From assembly GCA_947565865.1 (NCBI GenBank), contig CANOHT010000030.1:1-29791 (forward strand): a DNA stretch of 29,791 bases. Direction: 5' to 3'. The notes below the pieces were generated by a model. The model ran no database searches. It was not told the origin of the DNA and was given only the letters and a program-made list of their open reading frames with translations. The DNA is from an uncultured Clostridia bacterium. Lineage in GTDB: Bacteria > Bacillota > Clostridia > Christensenellales > Aristaeellaceae. Both the position numbers and the translations under genes were made by a program. Positions within the stretch are counted from its first letter, which is position 1. Each line of letters opens with the position of its first letter. Shown piece after piece: positions 21,932-29,184 of this stretch.

Positions 21932-23826
21932 GCGAGAAAATCCTTGCGGATCGCTACCGGCTGGTAGAGCAGATCGGCGTGGGCGGCATGGCCATCGTGT
22001 ACCGCGCCGTGGATCAGCGCACGGGCCACAATGTGGCGGTGAAGGTGCTCAAGCCCGAGTTCAACAAGGACGCGGAGTTTGTGGGCCGTTTTCAGCGCGA
22101 AGCCGAGGCTGCCAGCCGGATGACCCATCACAACATCGTCAATCTGCTGGATGTGGGCATGGACGGTGAGAACCGTTACCTGGTCATGGAGTACGTTCAG
22201 GGCAAGACCCTCAAGGAGGTCATCCGGGAGAAGGGGAGGATCAACCCCATCGTGGCGGCGCAGATCACCATCCGCATTCTGTCGGCCCTGCAGCACGCCC
22301 ACCAAAACGGCATCATTCATCGGGACATCAAGCCGCAGAACATTCTGGTCCATGCCGACGGTCACATCAAGGTGGCTGACTTCGGCATTGCCCGCATGGC
22401 CAACAGCTCTACCCTGACAAGAAGCGATACGGTCATGGGCTCGGTGCATTATTTCAGCCCGGAGCAGGCCAGCGGCCACGCGGCGGATGTCACCAGCGAC
22501 ATTTATTCCGTGGGCGTGGTGCTCTATGAGATGCTGACCGGGCGCGTTCCCTTTGAGGGCGACAGCACCGTGGCCGTGGCGATGCAGCATCTGCATACCC
22601 GGCCCGCGCCCATTGAGACCATTGCGCCGGAGGTGCCGCTGGCCATCTGCCATGTGGCTATGATGGCCATGGAAAAGAATCCTAAGTACCGCTATCAGTC
22701 CGCGTGGGAAATGGCCTTGGAGCTTCGCAAGGCCATCGACGGCCGCACCGACCAGATGCAGCCGCGTCTGGTGGAGAAGCATTTGAAGCCCCCCGTGCCA
22801 ATGCCCTCTCCGGGGATGCCGCTCAAGCAGACCTCCACCGGGCAGGTGCAGATGCCCTCAAGGCGGCGTCACCGGGCCAATCCCGTCAGCGCCAGGGCCT
22901 GGATTCTGACCGCGCTGATGGCGGCGGCGGTTTTCTACGGGCTGTATGTGGGCGGCGTGGCCATCTACGAAAAGGTGGTGAACTCCGTCACCGTGCTTGA
23001 CTACCTGGGGATGGAGGTCAGCGCGGCTCAGCGCACGGCGACTCGCCAGGGCCTGCGGGCGGAGATTGTGGAAATCAATCATCCCACCATTTCCAGCGGC
23101 ATGGTGATACTTCAGGCGCCGGAGGTGGACAGCACCTTGCGCAAGGGCGATACCGTGGTGCTGACCGTATCAAAGGGCCCGGCGGCCCTGACGGTTCCGC
23201 CCATCACCGGCATGACGGTGAACGACGGCATTACCGCGGCTTCCGCCTACGGCCTGACCCTGACGGTGGTGGAACAGGTGGTTTCAACGGATGTGCAGGC
23301 TAATTTCATTATCGACCAGCAGCCCAAGGCGGGCGAACCCTGCCAAAGCGGCGACATCATCCGCGTGGTGGTATCCGGCGGTTCGGTCTTTGTGCCCAAT
23401 GTGACGAACATCCCCCTGAGCAACGCCATGGAGCGCCTGACGGCCAGCAATCTGACCATGAACAATGCCCTGCAATATGTGGAAACGACGGATTCCGCGC
23501 TGCATGGCATGGTGGCGGAGCAGTCGCCGCTGGCCGATACGCAGGTGGTTCAGGGGACGCAGGTGGTGCTGAAGGTTTACCAGGTCGCCAGCATGATGGC
23601 CAGGGCCAGGGTGACGGTTGAGCTGCCCCAGAGCGACGGGCTTATCAGTGTGCGCATCACCCTGGTGCAGGGCGAAAGCGAGGTTACAGCCTATCAGGGC
23701 GAGTATCCTGCCAATGCCAGCCGGTATCCGTCGGTGGAGCTGACGGGCCAGACGCCTGGCGAGTACACCTACAAGGTCTATTTCGGAAACAAATTTGCAT
23801 ATCAGCAGCAGGTGACGCTGGAATGA
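21928..23826 (+). CDS. prkC: PASTA-domain membrane Ser/Thr protein kinase
   Basis: 632 residues. The cytosolic Hanks-type kinase domain (about 8-272) has the glycine loop GVGGMAIVY, Lys39 in VAVKVL, HRDIKPQN (D133) and DFG (151-153). A Pro-rich, basic juxtamembrane linker (285-320) precedes one membrane span (about 324-347). Outside the membrane are three PASTA repeats (about 352-417, 420-486, 487-552), then a ~75-residue beta-type domain. PASTA repeats bind muropeptides or lipid II; PrkC homologues link wall state to growth, translation and spore germination. In B. subtilis the RsgA homologue CpgA is a known PrkC substrate, and rsgA is the next gene here. ATGA overlaps on both sides. Confidence 0.96.
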   Translation: MSEKILADRYRLVEQIGVGGMAIVYRAVDQRTGHNVAVKVLKPEFNKDAEFVGRFQREAEAASRMTHHNIVNLLDVGMDGENRYLVMEYVQGKTLKEVIREKGRINPIVAAQITIRILSALQHAHQNGIIHRDIKPQNILVHADGHIKVADFGIARMANSSTLTRSDTVMGSVHYFSPEQASGHAADVTSDIYSVGVVLYEMLTGRVPFEGDSTVAVAMQHLHTRPAPIETIAPEVPLAICHVAMMAMEKNPKYRYQSAWEMALELRKAIDGRTDQMQPRLVEKHLKPPVPMPSPGMPLKQTSTGQVQMPSRRRHRANPVSARAWILTALMAAAVFYGLYVGGVAIYEKVVNSVTVLDYLGMEVSAAQRTATRQGLRAEIVEINHPTISSGMVILQAPEVDSTLRKGDTVVLTVSKGPAALTVPPITGMTVNDGITAASAYGLTLTVVEQVVSTDVQANFIIDQQPKAGEPCQSGDIIRVVVSGGSVFVPNVTNIPLSNAMERLTASNLTMNNALQYVETTDSALHGMVAEQSPLADTQVVQGTQVVLKVYQVASMMARARVTVELPQSDGLISVRITLVQGESEVTAYQGEYPANASRYPSVELTGQTPGEYTYKVYFGNKFAYQQQVTLE

Positions 23827-24716
23827 GCATGGAAACAGGGATGCGGCAGGGGACGCTGGTGCGGGGCTTTGGCGGGTTCTATGTGGCGGAAGCCGACGGC
23901 CGGGAGTATACCCTGCGCTGCAAGAAAAAGTTTCGAAGGATGAAGCTTTCCCCCCTGGTGGGGGATGAGGTGCGGTTCATTCCGGGTGAAGGTGAGGAAC
24001 ACGGCTGGCTGGAAGAGATCCTGCCGCGCGGGAGTGAATGCCTTCGTCCGCCGGTAGCCAATGTATCGCTTTTGCTGATCGTGGTGGCACCGGAGCCCGC
24101 ACCGGATTTGCTGCTGGTGGACAGGATCATGGTTCGCGCCCGCCAGCAGGGGATGAAGCTGGCCCTGGTGGTGAACAAGTGCGACCTCGACCCCGCGCTG
24201 GCGGAGGTGCTGCGCCGTCAGTACGGGGGGGCGGACGCGCCGGTATACGCTGCCTCGGCGGCGGAAAAGCGCGGACTGGAGGACATCCGGCAGGCCATGG
24301 CGGGCGAGCTGTGCTGCCTGACGGGGCAATCCGGCGTGGGCAAAAGCACGCTGCTGAACGCCCTGCTGGGGCTGTCCCTGGAAACAGGGGAGATCAGCCA
24401 GCGGATTCTCCGGGGAAAAAACACCCCCCGCCATGCCGAACTGCTGATGAAGGATGGTCTGCGGGTGCTGGATACCGCCGGCTTCAGCCTTCTGGAATTG
24501 GACGCGGCCATGGAGCCGGTCGCCTTGCGGGAATATTATCCGGAATTTCGGGAGCATGAGGGCCAATGCCGCTTCATTCCCTGCTACCATGACCGGGAGC
24601 CGGGCTGCGCGGTGCGGGAGGCCTGTGAGAACGGAAGCATCGATCCAGAGCGGCTGGAACGCTACCGTGCGCTGCTGACCGAGGTGCGAAAGCGTTGGAG
24701 GGAACGATATGATTAA
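23823..24716 (+). CDS. rsgA: Ribosome small-subunit GTPase RsgA
   Basis: A circularly permuted GTPase that checks late assembly of the 30S subunit. 297 residues. Order of motifs: OB domain (about 8-70), then G4 NKCD (118-121), G1 GQSGVGKST (168-176), switch region RGKNTPRH (T201), G3 DTAG (217-220), then a zinc site with C249, C254, H256 and C262. The G4-G1-G3 order is diagnostic of the family. It overlaps prkC by ATGA and rpe by 8 bases. Confidence 0.96.
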   Translation: MSMETGMRQGTLVRGFGGFYVAEADGREYTLRCKKKFRRMKLSPLVGDEVRFIPGEGEEHGWLEEILPRGSECLRPPVANVSLLLIVVAPEPAPDLLLVDRIMVRARQQGMKLALVVNKCDLDPALAEVLRRQYGGADAPVYAASAAEKRGLEDIRQAMAGELCCLTGQSGVGKSTLLNALLGLSLETGEISQRILRGKNTPRHAELLMKDGLRVLDTAGFSLLELDAAMEPVALREYYPEFREHEGQCRFIPCYHDREPGCAVREACENGSIDPERLERYRALLTEVRKRWRERYD

Positions 24717-25344
24717 GGCGGCGCCGTCGATTCTGGCGGCTGACGGATTGAACCTGGAACGGGATGTGGCGCGGATGGCGCAGGCCGGCTGTGACTGGGT
24801 GCATGTGGACATCATGGACGCGCACTTTGTACCCAACCTGTCCTACGGTCCGGCTGTGGTGAAGGCCCTGCGCCCCCGCTTTCAGCTGCCCCTGGACGTT
24901 CACCTGATGATGGACAACCCTGAAGCGTATATTGACGTCTTCTGCGATGCCGGAGCGGATGTGCTGACCATTCACGCTGAAATTCCCGGGGACGTCGCGG
25001 GAATGCTGAAACGGATTCGCGCCCGCGGCGTGAAGGCTGGGCTGGCGCTGAAGCCTGCCACGGTGCCCGCGGAGGTCGCGCCGCTGCTGCCCCTGTGCGA
25101 CGTGTGCCTGGTGATGAGCGTGGAGCCGGGCTTTGGCGGCCAGTCCTTTATGCCCCAGGTGGTGGATAAGCTGCCGGCGCTCCGGCAGCTGGGCTTTGCG
25201 GGTGAGATCGAAATGGATGGCGGCATCAACATGGACAATATCGGTATGCTGGCTCAGGCGGGGCTGGACGTGGCGGTGATGGGTACGGCGCTGTACCGCC
25301 ACGCTGCCCCGGCGGAGGCCATCGCGGCCATTCATCGGCTGTAA
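24709..25344 (+). CDS. rpe: Ribulose-phosphate 3-epimerase
   Basis: Interconverts ribulose 5-phosphate and xylulose 5-phosphate in the pentose phosphate pathway. 211-residue TIM barrel, slightly short of the common ~220. Signatures: APSILAAD (5-12), HVDIMDAHFVPN (metal and catalytic Asp/His), VHLMM, MSVEPGFGGQ and MDGGI. GGAGG lies 7 bases before the ATG, inside the end of rsgA. It closes the operon; in B. subtilis thiN, spoVM and rpmB follow at this place, none of which is seen here. Confidence 0.97.
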   Translation: MIKAAPSILAADGLNLERDVARMAQAGCDWVHVDIMDAHFVPNLSYGPAVVKALRPRFQLPLDVHLMMDNPEAYIDVFCDAGADVLTIHAEIPGDVAGMLKRIRARGVKAGLALKPATVPAEVAPLLPLCDVCLVMSVEPGFGGQSFMPQVVDKLPALRQLGFAGEIEMDGGINMDNIGMLAQAGLDVAVMGTALYRHAAPAEAIAAIHRL

Positions 25345-25356
25345 ATCGGTATGGAT

Positions 25357-25394
25357 ACGCCTCCCGCCGGGCACACTGCTCCGGGAGGTGTTTT
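25357..25394 (+). terminator. Terminator of the priA-rpe operon
   Basis: A 10-bp stem (25357-25366 with 25382-25391, one G-T pair) is followed by TTTG. It starts 13 bases after the rpe stop. Its 3' arm contains GGGAGGTG, the only ribosome site of the small ORF that follows. Confidence 0.75.
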
Positions 25395-25395
25395 G

Positions 25396-25485
25396 ATGCG
25401 GGAAAAAGATGAAAAGGCCAGGCGTCCGCTGTTTGCGCCTGTTCAAAGGCGCAGACCCATGGAACGCCGAAAAAACGAGCAGTAG
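25396..25485 (+). CDS. Candidate 29-residue basic small protein
   Basis: An ATG-to-TAG frame of 29 codons with GGAGGTG at a 5-base spacing. The product is very polar: about ten Arg and four Lys against five acidic residues, with RRRP and ERRKNE in the second half and no hydrophobic segment. The ribosome site is in the 3' arm of the rpe terminator hairpin, so it would be hidden when that hairpin forms. It occupies the place of spoVM in B. subtilis but has no SpoVM-like amphipathic helix. No family recognised; it could be chance. Confidence 0.3.
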   Translation: MREKDEKARRPLFAPVQRRRPMERRKNEQ

Positions 25486-25538
25486 TGGCTGGAAAAAATA
25501 ATCACCACCATATATAGACGAATTATTTCCTGAATAGG

Positions 25539-25567
25539 GTTTCACCCTGCTGTTTTGGGTGTATAAT
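25539..25567 (+). promoter_or_regulatory. Promoter of the small NrdD-like gene, with inverted repeats
   Basis: A perfect TATAAT (25562-25567) lies 57 bases before the start codon, with only a weak -35 (GTTTCA, 17-base spacing). The region holds AGGGT-TTC-ACCCT (25536-25548) and CACCC-N9-GGGTG (25543-25561), the latter abutting the -10. A weak -35 plus symmetric sites suggests a regulated promoter. Confidence 0.6.
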
Positions 25568-25623
25568 GAAAGCGTACCGCCGCCCGTGGTGGGCTGCGGA
25601 AGATGAACAAAAGGAGCGATATC

Positions 25624-25908
25624 ATGGCTTGCAATGTGAATGTGACGGGCGGCGTCCTGGAACAGACGGAAATCGACGCCTATATTGACCGCGCGAAAAA
25701 GAAGTTTGGCCGGGAACCCTTTGGCATGGACATCAAGGTGGACGGCGATTATGTGGAGCTTTCCTATGACTTCGGCAGCCAGCCCTTCCAGCGGATCCGC
25801 CGGATCACCGGCTACCTGGTGGGCACGCTGGATCGCTTCAACAACGCCAAGCGTGCCGAGGAGCATGACCGGGTGAAGCATGGCCTTCCGACCTGCTGCA
25901 ATGAATAA
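25624..25908 (+). CDS. Small protein resembling the C-terminal tail of anaerobic ribonucleotide reductase
   Basis: 94 residues from the ATG at 25624, chosen because AAGGAG lies 7 bases upstream; an ATG at 25603 precedes that ribosome site. The second half, RIRRITGYLVGTLDRFNNAKRAEEHDRVKHG, resembles the stretch just before the glycyl-radical loop of NrdD (typically R-V-x-GYL...W/FN-x-x-K-x-x-E-x-x-DR). The glycyl-radical motif and the ~600-residue catalytic barrel are absent. The end has CC rather than the NrdD CxxC...CxxC zinc site. Its N-terminal half (MACNVNVTGG) is not recognised. Proteins of this size in Clostridia tend to receive an NrdD name by this partial likeness; actual reductase activity is unlikely. 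It stands alone between its own promoter and terminator. Confidence 0.6.
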   Translation: MACNVNVTGGVLEQTEIDAYIDRAKKKFGREPFGMDIKVDGDYVELSYDFGSQPFQRIRRITGYLVGTLDRFNNAKRAEEHDRVKHGLPTCCNE

Positions 25909-25916
25909 GCATATGC

Positions 25917-25948
25917 GTCCCTTGTCGATGGACAAGGGGCATTTTTTT
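25917..25948 (+). terminator. Intrinsic terminator of the NrdD-tail-like gene
   Basis: Stem CCCTTGTC / GACAAGGG (25919-25926, 25931-25938), loop GATG, then GCATTTTTTT. Strong stem and a run of seven T. Confidence 0.9.
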
Positions 25949-25957
25949 GATGTTTGC

Positions 25958-25986
25958 TTGACGGCGGAAGCCGTTGATGCTATGCT
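25958..25986 (+). promoter_or_regulatory. Sigma-A promoter of the GyrI-like gene pair
   Basis: TTGACG (25958-25963), 17 bases, TATGCT (25981-25986). Predicted start of transcription near 25993, which leaves too little room for a ribosome site before the ATG at 26005 and favours the TTG start at 26020. Confidence 0.75.
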
Positions 25987-26019
25987 TGACTCATGTACGG
26001 ATGAATGGGGGAATGGGCC

Positions 26020-26652
26020 TTGGCGTTCGATTTCAAGAAGGAATATAAAGAATTTTATCTTCCCAAGCAGAAGCCGGAGATCGTGACGGTGCCCCGGATG
26101 AACTATGTGGCCGTCCGGGGAACGGGCGATCCGAATGAACCGACCGGCGCTTATCAGCAGGCGCTGGCGGTGCTGTATGCTGTGGCTTACACCATCAAAA
26201 TGAGCAAGCTGACCGACCGGCGCATGGCCGGGTATTTTGATTATGTCGTGCCGCCCCTGGAGGGCTTCTGGGAGCAGGCGGGCACACCAGGCTATGATCC
26301 GGCGCACAAGGAGGCCTTCCGCTGGATTTCCGTCATTCGCCTGCCGGATTTTGTGGGCCAGGAGGATTTCGACTGGGCCGTTCAGACGGCGACAGCCAAG
26401 AAGGGACTTGACTGCTCCCCGGCGGAGTTTCTTACCATGGAGGAGGGCCTTTGCGTTCAAATGCTGCATGTGGGGCCCTACGATGATGAGCCCGCCTCCG
26501 TGGCGCTGATGGATGCTTATATCCAGACCAAGGGCTATGTCAACGACCTGACGCCCCAGCGCCAGCATCACGAAATCTATCTTTCCGACGCCCGGCGGGT
26601 GGAGCCGGCCAAGCGCCGCACGGTGATCCGGCATCCCATTCGTCCCGCTTGA
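26020..26652 (+). CDS. GyrI-like small-molecule-binding protein
   Basis: 210 residues from the TTG start (MAFDFKKEYKEFYLP). The frame is open from an ATG at 26005, but that ATG has no ribosome site, whereas GGGGGA lies 7 bases before the TTG and the family normally begins at this FDFKKEYKE segment. The sequence follows the stand-alone GyrI-like/SOUL-type pattern: KPEIVTVPRMNYVAVRG, TIKMSKLTDRRMAGYFDYVVPPLEGFW, and MLHVGPYDDEP. Such domains bind hydrophobic or cationic small molecules and in AraC/MerR regulators sense drugs; stand-alone members may sequester or hydrolyse toxins. The actual ligand is unknown. First of a two-gene unit with 26666. Confidence 0.88.
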   Translation: MAFDFKKEYKEFYLPKQKPEIVTVPRMNYVAVRGTGDPNEPTGAYQQALAVLYAVAYTIKMSKLTDRRMAGYFDYVVPPLEGFWEQAGTPGYDPAHKEAFRWISVIRLPDFVGQEDFDWAVQTATAKKGLDCSPAEFLTMEEGLCVQMLHVGPYDDEPASVALMDAYIQTKGYVNDLTPQRQHHEIYLSDARRVEPAKRRTVIRHPIRPA

Positions 26653-26665
26653 CGGAGGCGGCGCC

Positions 26666-27130
26666 GTGAACGTTGAATATCGCGTGAAGCCGGCCTTTGC
26701 CGTCATCGGAAAGGAAGGCTCGACGGCGGAGGGCCCCGGCTTCATTCAGCGCCTGTGGGAAGAGGCGAACGCCTGCTTCAGCGAGATCAGCCCTCTGGCG
26801 GAGCGCGACGGGGCAGGGGACTTCTGCGGCTTTTGGGGCTTGATGTCGGACTTTTCCCGTGCTTTCGGGCCGTGGACGGAGGACTTCACCCAGGGCCTTT
26901 ATTTGGCCGGCGCCGAATGCGCGGAGGACGCTGCGGCGCCCCGGGGCTGGGTCAAGTGGATCGTGCCGGGGTTTGAGTACTTGGTCGTGGAAAACGATAA
27001 TGGCGGCGCTTTTGAGACGGGGCTTGCTTATCTGGCGGCGCATGACCTGACACTGGTCGGCGCGGCGCAGGATTTCGTTTGCCCAAAGACAGGGAAGGGC
27101 TCGGTGCTTCTTCCCATACGCCGACTGTGA
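26666..27130 (+). CDS. Second GyrI-like/AraC effector-binding-domain protein
   Basis: 154 residues starting at GTG, with GGAGG 7 bases upstream and only 13 bases after the stop of the previous gene. The pattern RVKPAFAVIGKEGST, WEEANACFSEISPLA, GLYLAGAECAED and PGFEYLVVENDN fits the stand-alone effector-binding (GyrI-like) fold with its pseudo-twofold beta-alpha-beta-beta repeat. No DNA-binding domain is present. Co-transcribed with another, distantly related member of the superfamily; perhaps both handle the same class of small molecule. Ligand unknown. Confidence 0.8.
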   Translation: MNVEYRVKPAFAVIGKEGSTAEGPGFIQRLWEEANACFSEISPLAERDGAGDFCGFWGLMSDFSRAFGPWTEDFTQGLYLAGAECAEDAAAPRGWVKWIVPGFEYLVVENDNGGAFETGLAYLAAHDLTLVGAAQDFVCPKTGKGSVLLPIRRL

Positions 27131-27139
27131 GGCCGACGC

Positions 27140-27168
27140 TTGCTTTTTTCGGCCGAAAGGTGTATAAA
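27140..27168 (+). promoter_or_regulatory. Sigma-A promoter of the deacetylase gene with a palindrome in the spacer
   Basis: TTGCTT (27140-27145), 17 bases, TATAAA (27163-27168). The spacer contains the perfect 12-bp palindrome TTTCGGCCGAAA (27147-27158), placed as an operator would be. Confidence 0.75.
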
Positions 27169-27200
27169 GGAAAGGAACAGAACCGAAGGGTGGTATACCA

Positions 27201-28232
27201 ATGAAAAAATGGATCGCTCTTGCGCTGGCCGCAGCCCTGATCTTGACCATGCTTTCGTCCGCGCTGGCGGTTGACGAGGTGAAGCTGCCCAAGCTCCAAT
27301 ACAAGGCCAATAACTATGTAGCCTACCTGAACAAGGAGCTGTACATAGAGATGAAGGTGCTTTCCGGAGGCAACCTGCCGGCGGACGCGGTCGTTGAGCT
27401 TCGGGACGAAAAGGGCAGTGTTTGGATGACCAAGGCCTTCCGGGGCAAAGCGAAAAATGTGGGCTTTCGCATGACCATGACGGAGGCGCAGCTGGGCGGT
27501 CATGCGCTGAATCTTTGGTACGGCGATGAGAAGATCACCCAGGAGGATCTGCGTGTCTTCATCTCCGACCAGAGCAAAAAGCCGATGAAGCGGGTGGCAA
27601 CCGACCAGCCCTATATGGCCATTACCCTGGACTGCGGCTTCTATGGCGATAACACCGATGTGGTTCTGAAGCTGCTGGATGAGTTCGGCGTCAAGTGTAC
27701 CTTTTTCTTTACGGGGTACTTTGTGCGCTTTTTTCCCGAGGAAGCCAGGCGGATTCGCGATGCGGGCCATGAAATCGGCAACCATTCCATGTGGCATCCG
27801 GCGCTGACCAAGGAGAACCGCGCCAAGCAGATTTCCGAAATCCTGTACGCCAGCGAGTATATCCGGGAGGAGCTCGGCGTGGCGCCGCGGCTGTTCCGCC
27901 CCCCCTATGGCGATATTGACAGCGCGGTCACGGCCATCGCCCGGGCAGGCGGCATGGAAGCCATCATGTGGACGATTGACTCCCACGACTGGGATGCCAA
28001 GTACACCGCCGATAAGGTTTTCAAGCGCGTGACTAAAAACATCACCCCCGGCACGATCATCCTGTTCCATCTGGATGGATACGCCTGCGAGGAAAACCTG
28101 CGTCGCGCGCTGGATTATTACATCAACGAACTGGGTTTCCAGGTGGTGCCTGTGACCAAGCTGATGGAAATCGGCGGCTTGGAGCTGCCGGACTGTCCGG
28201 ATCTGCCGGAGGATACCCCGACGGCGGCATGA
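27201..28232 (+). CDS. Secreted polysaccharide deacetylase (NodB domain, PdaA-like motif)
   Basis: 343 residues. A signal peptide (to about residue 23, ALA) precedes a ~110-residue beta-type domain, then the carbohydrate esterase family 4 domain (about 137-315). Motifs: ITLDCGF (D144 as base, with C145 where most members have the metal-binding Asp), NHSMWHP (H195 and H199, metal), RPPYG (from R233), WTIDSHDW (D260) and ILFH (H290). PdaA-type enzymes, which remove acetyl groups while making spore-cortex muramic lactam, also lack the second Asp (FDNG in B. subtilis PdaA), so a cortex or wall role is plausible. Transcribed alone from its own promoter; the final ~25 residues are acidic and Pro-rich. 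Confidence 0.92.
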   Translation: MKKWIALALAAALILTMLSSALAVDEVKLPKLQYKANNYVAYLNKELYIEMKVLSGGNLPADAVVELRDEKGSVWMTKAFRGKAKNVGFRMTMTEAQLGGHALNLWYGDEKITQEDLRVFISDQSKKPMKRVATDQPYMAITLDCGFYGDNTDVVLKLLDEFGVKCTFFFTGYFVRFFPEEARRIRDAGHEIGNHSMWHPALTKENRAKQISEILYASEYIREELGVAPRLFRPPYGDIDSAVTAIARAGGMEAIMWTIDSHDWDAKYTADKVFKRVTKNITPGTIILFHLDGYACEENLRRALDYYINELGFQVVPVTKLMEIGGLELPDCPDLPEDTPTAA

Positions 28233-28268
28233 CCAGGGCGATCCATATACGAAGTGAGTGAAACAATC

Positions 28269-28310
28269 AGCCCCTCCGAACCCTCTATAAGGTTCGGAGG
28301 GGCTTTGCTC
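28269..28310. terminator. Shared hairpin between convergent genes
   Basis: A perfect 14-bp stem (AGCCCCTCCGAACC / GGTTCGGAGGGGCT) with an 8-base loop lies between the deacetylase stop and the stop of the minus-strand gene at 28316. The T-tract is modest on both sides (TTGCTCATT on the plus strand, GATTGTTT on the minus), so it likely stops both transcripts. Confidence 0.8.
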
Positions 28311-28315
28311 ATTGG

Positions 28316-29125
28316 CTAAAAAACAGCAATGCTGTTGCTTTGAACATATTGATGAAACATTCGGTCTGATTTTTCAGCAAATTCTTTCGGTGTTGATAGA
28401 CGGCTGCTTAATCCGACGTTCTCCCAAGTTGCGCACCATATCAAGTAGGGCTCCAATGGACAGGTGTCCAGAACTTTCAAATGCATACCGTCACGGATCA
28501 GCAATCCGTCTGCGGCGAGCTTCTGACTGTCCAGGTAGAGTCTGGCCCCTGCTTTGTAGGGCATGTCCCGGTTCATGATGATTCTTCCATGCTGCTTTGA
28601 TAAGACCACAAGTTCTCCCGATATTGAATCGTGGGAAAACATAATAAAGTTGCGGAAATCAAGGGGATCGCCCAGCTCCTGGCCGATCGGCCGCTCTTCC
28701 CAAGCCTCTTTTTCACGCTTGAGCACATTCCAGCTTTTTAAGCAGCGATCCTTCTTGATGCTCATCCAATTTTCATAGGTGGTACTGTGTATCAATACGG
28801 CTGGTTCATTTTCTCTAAGGAAGGGATCGCGGTATTGATGTCCCTGATAACGCTGCTGTGCCCTTTCCAAATCTTCCTGCTCAATGGACAGAAGGATGCT
28901 GTTATGTCTTGATTCATGAAATTGGAGAAAATCGCAAACAGACATTTCCCAATCACGATAATGCTTGCTAACCTTGACTGTGTACACGCCGTCGCTGTTT
29001 TTTCCAACTGTCATTTGATATTCGTCAGCATCCGTTAAGCAAAGGGCAATGCAGCGCTCATCAAACACTCGCTTGCCGCGCGGGCTTGATGCGTTTCCCG
29101 AACACGGTTCCATTTTATGAATCAT
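28316..29125 (-). CDS. Uncharacterised 269-residue protein with possible ADP-ribosyltransferase-like segment
   Basis: No signal peptide or membrane span. Not firmly recognised. Residues ~1-95 form a mixed domain with several acidic segments. From ~108 on, the text PAVLIHSTTYENWMSIKKD resembles the His-containing first strand and helix (H-G-T...N...I...G) of KptA/Tpt1 and DarT-type ADP-ribosyltransferases. Later, HGRIIMNRD, GARLYLDSQKLAADGLLIRDGMHLKV and IWCATWENVGL look like further core strands. The Tyr and Glu of an H-Y-E triad cannot be assigned with confidence. Base composition is more AT-rich than the rest of the window and strand is opposite, which suggests accessory DNA. AAGGATG lies near the ATG and a good promoter 31 bases upstream. 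Confidence 0.75.
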   Translation of the reverse strand: MIHKMEPCSGNASSPRGKRVFDERCIALCLTDADEYQMTVGKNSDGVYTVKVSKHYRDWEMSVCDFLQFHESRHNSILLSIEQEDLERAQQRYQGHQYRDPFLRENEPAVLIHSTTYENWMSIKKDRCLKSWNVLKREKEAWEERPIGQELGDPLDFRNFIMFSHDSISGELVVLSKQHGRIIMNRDMPYKAGARLYLDSQKLAADGLLIRDGMHLKVLDTCPLEPYLIWCATWENVGLSSRLSTPKEFAEKSDRMFHQYVQSNSIAVF

Positions 29126-29155
29126 CAGCTCACATCCTTACTACATGCTATTGGG

Positions 29156-29184
29156 ATGATAGCATACCAAATGAAAAGTGACAA
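29156..29184 (-). promoter_or_regulatory. Sigma-A promoter of the 269-residue gene
   Basis: On the minus strand: TTGTCA (29184-29179), 17 bases, TATCAT (29161-29156), just upstream of the start codon at 29125. Confidence 0.8.

Noticed and set aside
25396..25485. spoVM orthologue after rpe
   Set aside because: Position and size are suggestive, but the peptide is Arg-rich and polar with no amphipathic membrane helix like that of SpoVM.
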